From: Natronomonas salinimetallica
GTDB taxonomy: Archaea > Halobacteriota > Halobacteria > Halobacteriales > Haloarculaceae
Direction of reading: 5' to 3'
Assembly: GCF_013839515.1 (NCBI RefSeq)
Contig: NZ_JACDNQ010000005.1
Coordinates: forward strand, 62,001-126,000
DNA length: 64,000 nt
The translations under genes and the position numbers were made by a program. How positions within the stretch are numbered: the first letter of the stretch is position 1; every line of letters starts with the position of its first letter. Shown here piece after piece: positions 30,411 to 39,194 of the stretch. The notes beneath the pieces were generated by a model. The model had not been told where the DNA came from. It saw nothing but the letters and a program-made list of their open reading frames with translations, and did not search any database.

Positions 30411-31574
30411 TCAACCGCCGGAGCCGCCCGTGGATTCGCCCACGGTCGCCGTTGGTTCTGTTCCGGTATCGGCTCCGTCTGGTCCGGTGTCGGCTCCGTC
30501 TGGTCCGGTGTCGGCTCCGTCTGGTCCGTGATACCGCGAGCGCACATCGTCCGGGGCGAACGCGTTGACCGAGCGGTTCGGCTCCAGGCCGGCCCGCTCT
30601 ATGATTTCGAGGTCGTCGGCCGGCGTCTGTCCCTCGGTCGTGAGGTAGTCTCCGGTCAGGATGCCGTCGGCACCGGCTTCGAAGGGCAGATGTTGTTCGT
30701 CCGGTTCGAGGTTGACCTCCCGGCCGCCCGTCAGCCGCACTCTGGCCTCGGGATGGAGGAACCGATAGACTGCGACGGTTTTGACGATCTCGGCCGTCGA
30801 GATGGCGGCGCGCTCGCGCTCGCCGAGTGGCGTCCCCTCGACCGGGTTGAGGACGTTCACCGGAAGCGACGAGACGCCGATTTCCTGCAGTTCGATCGCC
30901 GCATCGATTCGGTCTGCCGGGGATTCACCCATCCCGAGGATGACGCCCGAACAGAGGTCCATCCCGGCGCGTTTCGCCCGACGAAGCGTCTTCAGGCGGT
31001 CCTCGAAGTCGTGTGTCGAGACGATTTCGGGGAAGTACCGCCGCGACGTCTCGACGTTGTGGTTGTAGTGATTGAGTCCCTCGGCGACGAGCTCCTCCGC
31101 TTCGGCCCGCGTCAGTAGGCCGAGGGACGCGTCGATCTCGATCGACGTCTCCTCGCGGACCAACCGGATCGCCTCGATCACGTCCGCCCACTCCTCGGGT
31201 CGGCGCTTCTTCGAGACGCCTTTTTCGGCGACGACGATCCCGAAACGCTGTGTCCCGTCGGCTTCGGCCCGCTTTGCGGCCCCGAGGATGTCCTCGGGGT
31301 CGAGAAAGCCGTGCGTGTCAGTCTCCGTCTCGAAGTGCGCCGACTGCGCGCAGAATCCACAGTCCTCCGCGCAGTTGCCGGCCTTCGCGTTGACGATGCC
31401 ACAGGAGTCGACGGTCCCGTCCGAGAAGTGCCGTCGGACGAGGTCCGCCCCGGCGGCGAGCGCGTCGACCGGCTGGGCGAGAAGTGCGAGTCCGTCGGTC
31501 CGATCCAACCGTTCGCCGTCGAGGACGCGCCGAACGGCTCCGTCGACCGTCCGGTTGCCCATCTCGTAAACCAT
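30411..31574 (-). CDS. bioB: Biotin synthase
   Basis: The 387-residue protein is a radical-SAM biotin synthase that inserts sulfur into dethiobiotin. The 4Fe-4S motif is CAEDCGFC (CxxxCxxC, about residues 68-75) followed by AQSAHF, and the later DLCSGVILGMGE, GVSSLPVNVLNPVEGTPL and RLTGGREVNLEPDEQ segments match BioB. The C-terminal 40 residues are an extra tail of tandem GPDGADT repeats, coded by a 21 bp minisatellite. The ATG at 31574 fits a TATA box 27 nt upstream (leaderless). A BirA-like palindrome covers this promoter. No other bio genes are in the window; biotin is needed by the carboxylase genes at 45.7-49.3 kb. Confidence 0.93.
   Translation of the reverse strand: MVYEMGNRTVDGAVRRVLDGERLDRTDGLALLAQPVDALAAGADLVRRHFSDGTVDSCGIVNAKAGNCAEDCGFCAQSAHFETETDTHGFLDPEDILGAAKRAEADGTQRFGIVVAEKGVSKKRRPEEWADVIEAIRLVREETSIEIDASLGLLTRAEAEELVAEGLNHYNHNVETSRRYFPEIVSTHDFEDRLKTLRRAKRAGMDLCSGVILGMGESPADRIDAAIELQEIGVSSLPVNVLNPVEGTPLGERERAAISTAEIVKTVAVYRFLHPEARVRLTGGREVNLEPDEQHLPFEAGADGILTGDYLTTEGQTPADDLEIIERAGLEPNRSVNAFAPDDVRSRYHGPDGADTGPDGADTGPDGADTGTEPTATVGESTGGSGG
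30463..30529. repeat. 21 bp in-frame minisatellite in the bioB 3' end
   Basis: GGCTCCGTCTGGTCCGGTGTC occurs three times (30471, 30492, 30513), the last unit cut short, preceded by a diverged unit. It encodes GPDGADT repeats in the dispensable BioB tail. Confidence 0.88.
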
Positions 31575-31595
31575 ACTGTACTAGGCAGTTTACGA
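31564..31595. promoter_or_regulatory. BirA-like operator at the bioB promoter/start
   Basis: TCGTAAAC (31564-31571) and GTTTACGA (31588-31595) are perfect 8 bp inverted repeats with a 16 nt spacer. This closely matches the known BirA consensus of a TTGTAAAC half-site, a 15-16 nt spacer and GTTTACAA. The left half starts inside bioB and the site covers the predicted transcription start; the TATA region (around 31597-31604) lies next to the right half. Binding would block initiation when biotin is plentiful. Confidence 0.65.
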
Positions 31596-31637
31596 TATCA
31601 TAAACCCACCGATCACCCTCGTGGTCGCCCACCTAAT

Positions 31638-31710
31638 GAACGGATCGGTGTCCCGACGTGGCAGTCACCGCCGGAACGGTGCGGACGGTGACCGCGCTCC
31701 GACGGGAACG
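31638..31710. repeat. Dispersed repeat, related to the reverse complement of 35094-35163
   Basis: About 65 bp starting near ACGGATCGGTGTCCCGACG align with the reverse complement of the sequence between the convergent genes at 35.1 kb, with roughly one mismatch in four or five. It lies in the bioB/acyl-CoA synthetase divergent spacer. Confidence 0.5.
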
Positions 31711-31773
31711 GCCCGTAGCGGCCACCGGTAGAATAAAGAACGCTCGAAGAAAATCGCCGGACAATCACGAACC

Positions 31774-33792
31774 ATGACAAAAGATATCGAAGCCCTTCGC
31801 GACGAGGTCGTCCACGAACCCACGGATTCGTTCGTCGAGGACACTAATCTCGCCGCCTTCATGCGCGAGTACGGCATCTCCGACTACGACGCCCTCATCC
31901 AGCGTACCACCACCGAGACCGGCCACGAACACTCCGGTCTCGAGTGGTTCTGGGGTGACCTCCCCGACTATCTCGGCGTCGAGTTCTATCGGGACTACGA
32001 TGCCGTCCGAGACGATACCGACGGCCCACAGTTCACCCGCTGGTATCCCGGTGCCGAACTCAACGTCGCACACAACACCGTCGACCGCCACGGTGCCCTC
32101 GACGCCGAGACCCGCAACAAACTCGCCTGCATCTGGGAGGGCGAAGACGGCCACGTCCGCCAACTCACCTACCACGAACTCCGTCGACAGTCCAATCAGG
32201 TCGCGAACTACCTCGACTCCGTCGGCATCGATACCGGCGACACCGTCGGGCTGTACATGCCCATGGTCCCCGAGGTCATTCCCATCCTCTATGGGTGTTT
32301 CAAGATCGGTGCCATCGTCGTCCCCATCTTCTCCGGGTTCGGTGTCGACGCCACCGCCACCCGCATCGAGGACGCCGAGTGCTCCGTCCTCTTTACCGGC
32401 GACGGCTTCTATCGCCGCGGCTCCGAGATCACTCTCAAGGACGCTGCCGACGACGCCATCGCCGAGGCCGGCCACGTCGAACACACCGTCGTCTTCGATC
32501 GCCTCGGGGCCAGTGACGACGGCTCCGACCTCGACGTCCCCTGGCAGGACGGCCGCGACCAGTGGTGGCACGACGCTATCGAGCCGCGAGACGACGACTA
32601 CGACACCAAATCACTGCCCGCAGATCAAGAGTGTATGCTCCTCTACTCGTCGGGGACGACCGGCAAACCGAAGGGCATCGTCCACACCCACGCCGGCGCA
32701 CAGATGCAACCCGCCAAGGAACTGCATTTCGGCTTCGATCTCAAGCCGTCGGATCGGTTCTTTTGGGTCTCCGATATCGGCTGGATGATGGGCCCCTGGA
32801 CGCTCATCGGTACCCACACCTTCGGTGCCACCATGGTCATGTACGAGGGCGCGCCCGACTACCCAAAGCCGGATCGGTTCTGGGAACTGATCGACCGCCA
32901 CGGCGTCACCCAGTTCGGCATCTCTCCGACCGCCATCCGCGCGCTCCGCAAGCAGGGCGACGAGTGGGTCGAGGGCTACGACCTCTCCTCGCTGCGGCTG
33001 TTGGGTTCGACCGGCGAGCCCTGGGATCCCGAGTCGTGGCTGTGGTTCTACGACCACGTCGGCGGCGGCGATACCCCGATTATCAACATCTCCGGCGGCA
33101 CCGAAATCTTCGGCTGTTTCTTGATGCCGATGCCGACCCAGCCGCTGAAACCCTGTACGCTCGGCGGGCCGGGACTGGGGATGGACGTCGACGTCGTCGA
33201 CGAGACCGGCGAGTCGATCACGGACGATCACGAGCGCGGCTATCTGGTCGCGCGGGATTCGAACCCGGCGATGACGAAATCGCTGTGGGGCGGCGACGAC
33301 CGGTATCTCCACGAGTACTGGTCGACGTTCGAGGACCCGCCGATGTGGAACCACGGCGACTGGGCTCAAAAGGACGAGGACGGCTTCTGGTTCTTACACG
33401 GGCGCGCGGACGACGCGTTGAACGTGGCGGGACGGAAGGTAGGTCCCGCCGAGATCGAGGGGGCGGCGATGGAACACGACGACGTCAATCAGGCGGCGGC
33501 CGTCGGCGTCCCGGACGAGACGACGGGGACGGCGGTCGTCCTCTACGCGATCGTCGAATCGGGCGTCGAGGAGACCGACGAGTTGCGCGGGGACGTCCGC
33601 GAGCTAGTGGGCGAAGAACAAGGAAAGCCCTTCCGGCCGCGGGAGGTGCTGTTCGTCGACGAGTTCCCGAAAACACAGTCGGGGAAGATCATCCGCCGGG
33701 CGGTGGAGGCGACCTACACGGGCGAAGACCTCGGCGACATGAGCAGTATCGAAAACCCCGACGCGCTCGAAGACCTCGAGGATCCGCGGTAA
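31774..33792 (+). CDS. Acetyl/acyl-CoA synthetase (AMP-forming)
   Basis: The 672-residue protein is a full-length ANL-superfamily acyl-CoA synthetase of the acetyl/propionyl type: A3 motif LLYSSGTTGKPKGIVHTH (about residues 289-306), GWMMGPW, TEIFGC (A5 region), a GDWAQKDEDGFWFLHGRADD (A7-A8) stretch and the catalytic Lys in TQSGKIIRRAVE near the C terminus. It makes acyl-CoA from a short carboxylate, ATP and CoA. GAATAAAG about 35 nt upstream is a possible TATA box. It opens the acyl-CoA region of the window and is followed on the same strand by a PaaK-like gene. Confidence 0.88.
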   Translation: MTKDIEALRDEVVHEPTDSFVEDTNLAAFMREYGISDYDALIQRTTTETGHEHSGLEWFWGDLPDYLGVEFYRDYDAVRDDTDGPQFTRWYPGAELNVAHNTVDRHGALDAETRNKLACIWEGEDGHVRQLTYHELRRQSNQVANYLDSVGIDTGDTVGLYMPMVPEVIPILYGCFKIGAIVVPIFSGFGVDATATRIEDAECSVLFTGDGFYRRGSEITLKDAADDAIAEAGHVEHTVVFDRLGASDDGSDLDVPWQDGRDQWWHDAIEPRDDDYDTKSLPADQECMLLYSSGTTGKPKGIVHTHAGAQMQPAKELHFGFDLKPSDRFFWVSDIGWMMGPWTLIGTHTFGATMVMYEGAPDYPKPDRFWELIDRHGVTQFGISPTAIRALRKQGDEWVEGYDLSSLRLLGSTGEPWDPESWLWFYDHVGGGDTPIINISGGTEIFGCFLMPMPTQPLKPCTLGGPGLGMDVDVVDETGESITDDHERGYLVARDSNPAMTKSLWGGDDRYLHEYWSTFEDPPMWNHGDWAQKDEDGFWFLHGRADDALNVAGRKVGPAEIEGAAMEHDDVNQAAAVGVPDETTGTAVVLYAIVESGVEETDELRGDVRELVGEEQGKPFRPREVLFVDEFPKTQSGKIIRRAVEATYTGEDLGDMSSIENPDALEDLEDPR

Positions 33793-33919
33793 GGCCTTTC
33801 GCCGCGGCGTCCGGTGTTCCCGTCCCTCTGATCCCCGCGATCTTGGGCACGGGAGGGGATCGACCCGCGTGGCCGCCCCTGGGAAATTCCTTTGTAGGTG
33901 TGGCGAGCATACCCACCGT

Positions 33920-35083
33920 ATGTACGACAGCACGGTGCTCGAAGACCTCGAAGACCAGCTGGCGCGGGCGGCCGAACACGATCTCTACGCCGAGGCGTTC
34001 GAGGACGCGAACGTCGATCCGGCCGACGTCGACTCCTGGGAAGCGTTCCAGTCGATCCCGCTTACCGACCCCGACGACCTGAAAACCGACTTCGAAGACC
34101 ACGGTCCGGAGGGATCGCTGTACACGCCGGGAGCGATGATCTCGTTTTCGCCGCTGGGCGAGGACCTCGCACCGATGTTCGATACCCGTGCGGACCTCGA
34201 CTACGAGGCGAGCGTCAACGCCGACGTCTTCGAGGCCGCGGGGATCGACCCCGGCGACCGCGTCCTCAATACGTTCGGCTACACCCTCTTCGGGACGGGG
34301 CTGCTCCTCCAGCGGGGCTTCGAGGAACTGGGAGCCGAGGTGTTTCCGGTCGGTCCGGGCGACTCCGAGCAGGCCGCGGGATTCATCTCGGAATTCGACG
34401 TCGACGTCCTCGTCGGCAACCCGTCCTTCGCGATGAAGATCGCCGAGGCGGGCGCGTCCGTGGACACGTTCGTCGGCGGTGGCGAGCCGTTCACCTCGAT
34501 TCCCGGCTACCGCGAGAGGCTCAAGGCGGCGCTGGGCTGTGAGACGGCGATCGATTACTTCGGTACCCGACACGTCATGCCGGTCGCCGCCGAGACGGCC
34601 GAGGAGGACGGCCTCTACGTGGCGGACGACTACGCGATCGTCGAGATCGTCGATCCCGACAGCGGCGATCCCTTGCCGATCGGCGAGCGCGGCGAAGTCG
34701 TCGTCACGCACCGCCGCAAGGAGGGCTTCCCGTTGGTCCGGTTTCGCACCGGGGACCTGGCGGAACTGGAACGCCGTGGCGGCGATCTCGTCCTCCCGGA
34801 CGGCGTCGTCGGGCGGACCGACGACCGGCTGAAAGTCAAAGGCGTCAAGCTGTATCCGGAGGCCATCCCCGCGGTGCTCGCCGCCTTCGGGGGGCTGTCC
34901 GGCGAGTACGCGGTCCGAGTGACGCGGCCGGACTCGGTCGACCACCTCGAAATCGTCTGTGAGGGAACCGCCGACGAGTCCGCCCTCGCCGAGGCACTCG
35001 CCGAACGGCTCGTGGTCTCACCCGACGAGATCACGCTCGTCGAGGATCTCGAGGAGCCGGGCGTCTTCGACGAACGGTACTGA
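33920..35083 (+). CDS. PaaK-like (phenylacetate-CoA ligase family) protein, atypical
   Basis: The 387-residue protein follows the PaaK family layout (TFGYTLFGTGLLLQRGFEELG, in parts; GGGEPFT; YFGTRHVMPVAAE; FPLVRFRTGDLAELE near residue 275; KVKGVKLYPEAI) but it is short. The segment that should hold the Ser/Thr/Gly-rich phosphate loop (SSGTTGxP) reads ISFSPLGEDLAPMF (about residues 74-87). The RTGD and KVKGVKLYP motifs are intact. Possible explanations are altered adenylation or loss of it. The ATG at 33920 is preferred to an upstream in-frame one. It is 127 nt downstream of the synthetase gene on the same strand. Confidence 0.72.
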   Translation: MYDSTVLEDLEDQLARAAEHDLYAEAFEDANVDPADVDSWEAFQSIPLTDPDDLKTDFEDHGPEGSLYTPGAMISFSPLGEDLAPMFDTRADLDYEASVNADVFEAAGIDPGDRVLNTFGYTLFGTGLLLQRGFEELGAEVFPVGPGDSEQAAGFISEFDVDVLVGNPSFAMKIAEAGASVDTFVGGGEPFTSIPGYRERLKAALGCETAIDYFGTRHVMPVAAETAEEDGLYVADDYAIVEIVDPDSGDPLPIGERGEVVVTHRRKEGFPLVRFRTGDLAELERRGGDLVLPDGVVGRTDDRLKVKGVKLYPEAIPAVLAAFGGLSGEYAVRVTRPDSVDHLEIVCEGTADESALAEALAERLVVSPDEITLVEDLEEPGVFDERY

Positions 35084-35168
35084 TACGGACTGTTGTCGTC
35101 TGGGAGCGATCACCGCCGGCACGGCGCGGGCAGTGACCGCCGCGTCGGGACACCGGTCCGTGTGATAC
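35081..35168. repeat. 88 bp palindromic element with GATACGGAC-type ends between convergent genes
   Basis: The left end TGATACGGAC and the right end GGTCCGTGTGATAC are imperfect inverted repeats. The element lies between the convergent PaaK-like and TrkA-like genes and contains the stop codon TGA of the former (35081-35083). Its inner part resembles 31638-31710 in inverted orientation. Confidence 0.55.
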
Positions 35169-35187
35169 CGTCGAATGGATCCCCGTA

Positions 35188-35595
35188 TCACGTTCCGGTG
35201 ATCTGATCGACGGCGACCGCCGCGCCCGCCGCTGCCGGATAGACGGTGTGGTCGACGAACGACCGGTATCCGTAGTCCTGCTCGCCGTCCCGGGCAATCC
35301 GGAGGATCGTCCGCGCGTCCGGGGCCTGCTCTCTCGCCATCTCACAGACGGCGAGGTTGATCTCGGTGTCGTCCGCGAGGGCGGCGACGACGTCGGCAGC
35401 AGCCAGATCAGCCCGTTCCATCGTATCGGGATCCGTTCCGTCCCCTCGGATCACGCGGTCGTGATTCGTCGACAGCTGTTCGCACGTCTCGGCGTCCGGT
35501 TCGACGACCGTGATCGAGTGCCGTCCCGAATCCAGATGCTCTACGACACGACGGCCGACACGTCCTGCGCCGACGACGACGATGTTCTTTTGCAT
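35188..35595 (-). CDS. TrkA-N (RCK) domain NAD-binding protein
   Basis: The 135-residue protein is a lone RCK/TrkA-N domain: the Rossmann start NIVVVGAGRVGRRVVEHL (residues 4-21), a VVEPDAETCEQL acidic strand end for ribose binding, GDGTDPDTMERADLAAADVV and a final TVYPAAAGA stretch. Such subunits bind NAD(H) or ATP and gate K+ channels or transporters (TrkH/KtrB), but no TrkA-C domain and no channel gene are present here. A TATA-like CATATTTGTG about 31 nt upstream supports the ATG at 35595. It is divergent from nothing close and convergent with the PaaK-like gene. Confidence 0.85.
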   Translation of the reverse strand: MQKNIVVVGAGRVGRRVVEHLDSGRHSITVVEPDAETCEQLSTNHDRVIRGDGTDPDTMERADLAAADVVAALADDTEINLAVCEMAREQAPDARTILRIARDGEQDYGYRSFVDHTVYPAAAGAAVAVDQITGT

Positions 35596-35686
35596 GTGTA
35601 TGACGTATGTTACCACAAAACACAAATATGTACCGGAAGGGGGTCGGTTCGCCTCGAATTCGTCTCAAATCCGCCTCAAATCACGA

Positions 35687-36565
35687 TCATCCGAGAAACG
35701 TCGTCGCCGTCCGATAAAAGAGGTCCCGGTACGTCTCCGGCGGAAGCCCCCGTTCGAGCAGTCCCGCCCGCTCGGCCCGATACGGATAGGGAATGTTCGG
35801 GAAGTCGCTCCCGTACATGATCGACTCGGAGAGTTCGATAAACGTTTCGTCGGCGATCGTCGACGGATCGAAATCCATCGTCCGTTCGGCCTCCGTCGAC
35901 ATCGCGAACGTCGTGTCGAGATAGACGCTGTCGTGTTCGCGGGCCATCTCGACGAACGCCGACACCTCGTAGGTTCCCATGTGGGCGCAGTTGACCCGGA
36001 GATCCGGATAGGACTCGACCGCCTCGGCGAACAACTCGGCACCGACGTAGGGGCTGTCCTCGTACATCGGCGCGGTCCCGCCGTGGTAGGTGACCGGCCG
36101 GTCGTACTCGGCGGCGGCCTCCAGGGCCGGTTCGATCCGGGGGTCGGCCGGCGCACACCCTTGGACCGGACAGTGGAACTTCAGTCCACGGGCCCCCGCC
36201 TCGAACGCCTCCCGGACGATCCCTCCGACGTCCTCGTCGTCCGGATGGACGCTCGCGAACGGAATCAGCCGGTCTGACTCGGCGGCTTGCTCCGCGAGCC
36301 AGGCGTTGAGCGATCGCGCGCCGCCGGGTTCGTGGACGTACGGCAACGCGACGTATCGCTCGACGCCGGCATCGTCGAGGGCCGCCTCGATCGTCTCACG
36401 GGCCGGTGGATGGGGGAACGCCCAGCCGGCCTCCTCGCGGAGGGCCCGCTGGATGGCGTTCGCGAGCCGTTCGGGGAAGAGGTGGACGTGTGCGTCGATC
36501 GCCGGCGCGAACGGGGGCTCCGCCTCGGCCACGGGGGTGCGTTCGGTGTTCGTACTGTTCGACAT
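35687..36565 (-). CDS. Amidohydrolase_2 family metal-dependent hydrolase
   Basis: The 292-residue protein is a TIM-barrel amidohydrolase of the ACMSD/amidohydrolase_2 group. Metal ligands are visible: HxH in IDAHVHLFPE (about residues 24-33), FHCPVQGCAPADPR (about 153-166), the His of VTYHGGTAPM (about 178-187), CAHMGTYE and the Asp of MYGSDFPNIPYP (about 254-265). Members decarboxylate or hydrolyse aromatic or cyclic acids and lactones. It begins 4 nt after a Usp gene, forming a two-gene unit, downstream of the Liv operon. A role in degrading the acid that the operon imports is possible but not shown. Confidence 0.85.
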   Translation of the reverse strand: MSNSTNTERTPVAEAEPPFAPAIDAHVHLFPERLANAIQRALREEAGWAFPHPPARETIEAALDDAGVERYVALPYVHEPGGARSLNAWLAEQAAESDRLIPFASVHPDDEDVGGIVREAFEAGARGLKFHCPVQGCAPADPRIEPALEAAAEYDRPVTYHGGTAPMYEDSPYVGAELFAEAVESYPDLRVNCAHMGTYEVSAFVEMAREHDSVYLDTTFAMSTEAERTMDFDPSTIADETFIELSESIMYGSDFPNIPYPYRAERAGLLERGLPPETYRDLFYRTATTFLG

Positions 36566-36569
36566 CCGA

Positions 36570-36953
36570 TCAGTTTCCGCAGACGAGGACGGGTCGGTGG
36601 GTGTTGAGAATCACTTCCTGGGTCACGCTGCCGAAGACCGCCTTGCCGGCGGGGCTCCGTTCGCGTCCGGCGACACACACCAGATCCGCGTCGTACTCGT
36701 CGGCGACGGAGATGATCCCCGTCGCCGAGTCGCCGCTTCGCTCCTCGAAGGTCACCTCGACGTCGTGTGAATCGAGGATGTCACGCGCCTCGCGGGCGGA
36801 TCCGATCTGGTCGATCGATGCCCCCTCGGGGTTTTTTCCGAACGAGTGTGCGAGGATGACGTCCATCCCGTCGATCGGGAGGCCGGCGATCTCTTCGGCG
36901 ATCCGCGTCGCGCGGTCGGCGTCGGTATCGATTCCCGCGACGATCGTGTACAT
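36570..36953 (-). CDS. Universal stress protein (UspA family)
   Basis: The 127-residue protein has one Usp domain: MYTIVAGIDTDADRATRIAEE at the start (split motif) and the ATP-binding loop GRERSPAGKAVFGSVTQ (about residues 95-111) with the G-x2-...-G-S pattern partly relaxed (GRERSP instead of GxxGxxx). It is followed after 4 nt by the amidohydrolase gene and preceded by its own TATA-like CATATATTTG about 30 nt upstream, so it is a separate transcript from livM (115 nt gap). A stress-linked helper for the following hydrolase is possible. Confidence 0.85.
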   Translation of the reverse strand: MYTIVAGIDTDADRATRIAEEIAGLPIDGMDVILAHSFGKNPEGASIDQIGSAREARDILDSHDVEVTFEERSGDSATGIISVADEYDADLVCVAGRERSPAGKAVFGSVTQEVILNTHRPVLVCGN

Positions 36954-37068
36954 ACACGGGTATGCTCCCCCCTCACAAATATATGTATCGGGGACCTCGG
37001 AAAATATCGGCGAACACCCGAGCGGCGTCGGCGCGCGCCGGGATACACAGAGGACCCGTACGATCGCG

Positions 37069-38277
37069 TCAGTAGGCGTAGGGCCACTTCCGCAGGTAGT
37101 CCTTTATCTGTCCCAGTCCCGCCAACAGCCCCTTGGGCTCGACTGCGAGGACGACGATGATGAGCACGCCGAAAAACAGCGGTTCGAGCGCGGTCGCGTC
37201 GGCGGCGTAAGTCAACAGGAGCTCGCGGATCTCGTCTTGGACGATCGTCACGAGACTGACGCCGAGGACGACGCCCCAGACGCGTCCCATCCCGCCGAGC
37301 AACAACATCACGTAGTGTTCGAGGGTGAGCTCGATCGTGAAGTAATCGGGGCTGATAAAGCCGATATACAGCGAATACAGCGAGCCCGCGACCCCGATCA
37401 TGAACCCGCCGATCGCGTACGCGAGCAGTTTGTTCCGGAAGACGTCGATCCCGAGCACCGCCGAGGAGAGGTCGTTCTCGTGGATCCCCCGGAAGATCCG
37501 GGCGATCCCCGTCCGGCTGAGGTTCAACGTCAAGAGCACGAACAGGGCCATGACCGCGAACACGAAAAAGTACTGTTCGGTCGCGGAGCTAATCGTGACG
37601 TACTCGCCGACGAGTCCGACGTCCCGAGGGATGTTCTGTTGGGAGCCGCCGTGGATGAAGGCCAACTCGTTGTTCTCGAAGAACCAAAGCGCGATGAACT
37701 GCAACGCGAGCGTCGAGATGGCGATGTAAAATCCCTTGACGCGCCACGACGGCAGCCCGAACAGGACCGCCACGGCGGCGGTCAACAGCCCGCCGACGAG
37801 CATCCCCGGGATGAGCCCGGCCCCCGTCTCGGCGACGATCCGCGTCGAAGCGTATGCCCCGATCGCCATGAACGCGCCCTGTGCGAGGACGATCTCGCCG
37901 GCGTACCCCAGGATGACGTGTAACCCCAACACGGCGATGATGAAGATGAAGATCCGCGTGACCATCGAGAGCGCGCCACCGCCCAACAGCAACGGGAGGA
38001 GAAGCGGGATCGGTATCGCGAGCACGAGGGCGACCTTCTCGATGCGCCAGCGGACGAGCCCCATTCGGTCCGCATAGGAGGTGAAATACTCGCCACAGGG
38101 CATCAGACGGCCCCCCCCGGCCGGTTCGGCATCGGCCGGCTCGGCGTCGGTCGGTTCGGCGTCGGCCGGTTCGGCATCGGCCGGCTCGGCGTCGGTCGGT
38201 TCGGCGTCGGCCGGTTCGGCATCGGCCGGCTCGGCGTCGGTCGGTTCGTCTCGGTCGGATCGTTCGTTGGGTAACAT
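37069..38277 (-). CDS. livM: Branched-chain amino-acid-type ABC permease (LivM)
   Basis: The 402-residue membrane protein belongs to the LivM family: ILGYAGEIVLAQGAFMAIGAYA (about residues 120-141), an EAA-like loop near GIARIFRGIHENDLSSAVLGID and a final GMGRVWGVVLGVSLV stretch. About nine helices form one half of the membrane channel. The N-terminal 58 residues are unusual: nine tandem copies of a (A/T)DAEP pentapeptide coded by a 15/45 bp minisatellite, before MPCGEYFTSYADRMGL, which could be an alternative start (38103). It is the last gene of the Liv operon, 2 nt after livH. Confidence 0.88.
   Translation of the reverse strand: MLPNERSDRDEPTDAEPADAEPADAEPTDAEPADAEPADAEPTDAEPADAEPAGGGRLMPCGEYFTSYADRMGLVRWRIEKVALVLAIPIPLLLPLLLGGGALSMVTRIFIFIIAVLGLHVILGYAGEIVLAQGAFMAIGAYASTRIVAETGAGLIPGMLVGGLLTAAVAVLFGLPSWRVKGFYIAISTLALQFIALWFFENNELAFIHGGSQQNIPRDVGLVGEYVTISSATEQYFFVFAVMALFVLLTLNLSRTGIARIFRGIHENDLSSAVLGIDVFRNKLLAYAIGGFMIGVAGSLYSLYIGFISPDYFTIELTLEHYVMLLLGGMGRVWGVVLGVSLVTIVQDEIRELLLTYAADATALEPLFFGVLIIVVLAVEPKGLLAGLGQIKDYLRKWPYAY
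38122..38248. repeat. 45 bp minisatellite (15 bp sub-units) in the 5' end of livM
   Basis: A 45 bp unit (three 15 bp sub-units) repeats at 38122, 38167 and 38212 with almost no change and codes for ADAEP/TDAEP pentapeptides. Such high identity suggests recent expansion by slippage. Confidence 0.92.
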
Positions 38278-38279
38278 CG

Positions 38280-39194
38280 TTAGAGCCTCTCTATTCGTTC
38301 GGTTCCGAACAGCCCGTACGGCTTGACCAGGATCACGACGAGCAAGAACGCCATCGGCAGCACCTGCCCGACGCCGGGGCCGAGGATCGGTTCGGCGTAG
38401 AACGCGCCCAGCTGTTGTAACAGCCCGACGACGAGTGCGCCGATGAACGCCCCCGGAATGCTGTCGAGGCCGCCGAAGACGACGGCGGCGAAGATCAAGA
38501 TTCCGACGGCCTCGATCGTAAACCCCGCTCCCCCGGCCGACATCGCAAAGAGCAGCCCGCCGATCGAGGTGATCGAGATCGAGAGCGCCCACGCGAGCAG
38601 GATCGTTCGCTCGATCGAGATGCCGAGGACCATCGCCGCCTGCTGGTCGCTCGCGCCCGCTCGGAGTATCGATCCGATGACGGTATATCGGAAAAAGAGC
38701 ATGAGTGCGGTCACGACGACGAGCGAGAGGATCACGCCGAGCGTAAACGAGGCACTAAGGTCGACGCCGAAGGGGAGCGACAGGCTCCAGTCCGGCCGCA
38801 ACGCCTCCGGGTACGCCCGATACTGGGGGCCGATCAGGAACCGAATCCCGCCCGTGATGATCCCGCCGAGCGCGAGCGTGACGATGATGACCGACAGCAC
38901 GGGTTCGCCGATGAAGTGTCGGAAGATGACGCGTTCGAGGACGACACCGAGCACCAACCCGAAAAGCAGCGTCACCACAATCGCGACCGACGCCGGCAGC
39001 TCGAGGCTGATCAAAAGCGGCGTCGAGAGCACGACGACGAGGTACGCGCCGAGCAACGCGAGTTGCCCCTGTGCGAAGTTGAGCACGCCGGTCACCTTAT
39101 AAATGAGCGAGAAGCCGATGGCGACGAGCGCGTACACCGCGCCGAGGCCGATGCCCGTTACCGTGACCTCGAAGAGGGTCGCGATTTCAACCAT
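38280..39194 (-). CDS. livH: Branched-chain amino-acid-type ABC permease (LivH)
   Basis: The 304-residue protein is a LivH-type permease with about eight helices: GLGAVYALVAIGFSLIYKVTGVLNFAQG (about residues 16-43, in parts) is the family N-terminal signature, and VLGISIERTILLAWALSI near residue 190 is the cytoplasmic coupling loop. It pairs with LivM to form the channel. The GTG at 39203 is a possible earlier start; the ATG at 39194 already overlaps the acyl-CoA synthetase stop by 8 nt, so the genes are translationally coupled. Confidence 0.92.
   Translation of the reverse strand: MVEIATLFEVTVTGIGLGAVYALVAIGFSLIYKVTGVLNFAQGQLALLGAYLVVVLSTPLLISLELPASVAIVVTLLFGLVLGVVLERVIFRHFIGEPVLSVIIVTLALGGIITGGIRFLIGPQYRAYPEALRPDWSLSLPFGVDLSASFTLGVILSLVVVTALMLFFRYTVIGSILRAGASDQQAAMVLGISIERTILLAWALSISITSIGGLLFAMSAGGAGFTIEAVGILIFAAVVFGGLDSIPGAFIGALVVGLLQQLGAFYAEPILGPGVGQVLPMAFLLVVILVKPYGLFGTERIERL

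Noticed and set aside
36406-37923. 505-codon plus-strand frame over Usp and livM
   Set aside because: It is antisense to well-supported genes and composed of Arg/Ser/Asp-rich shadow sequence.
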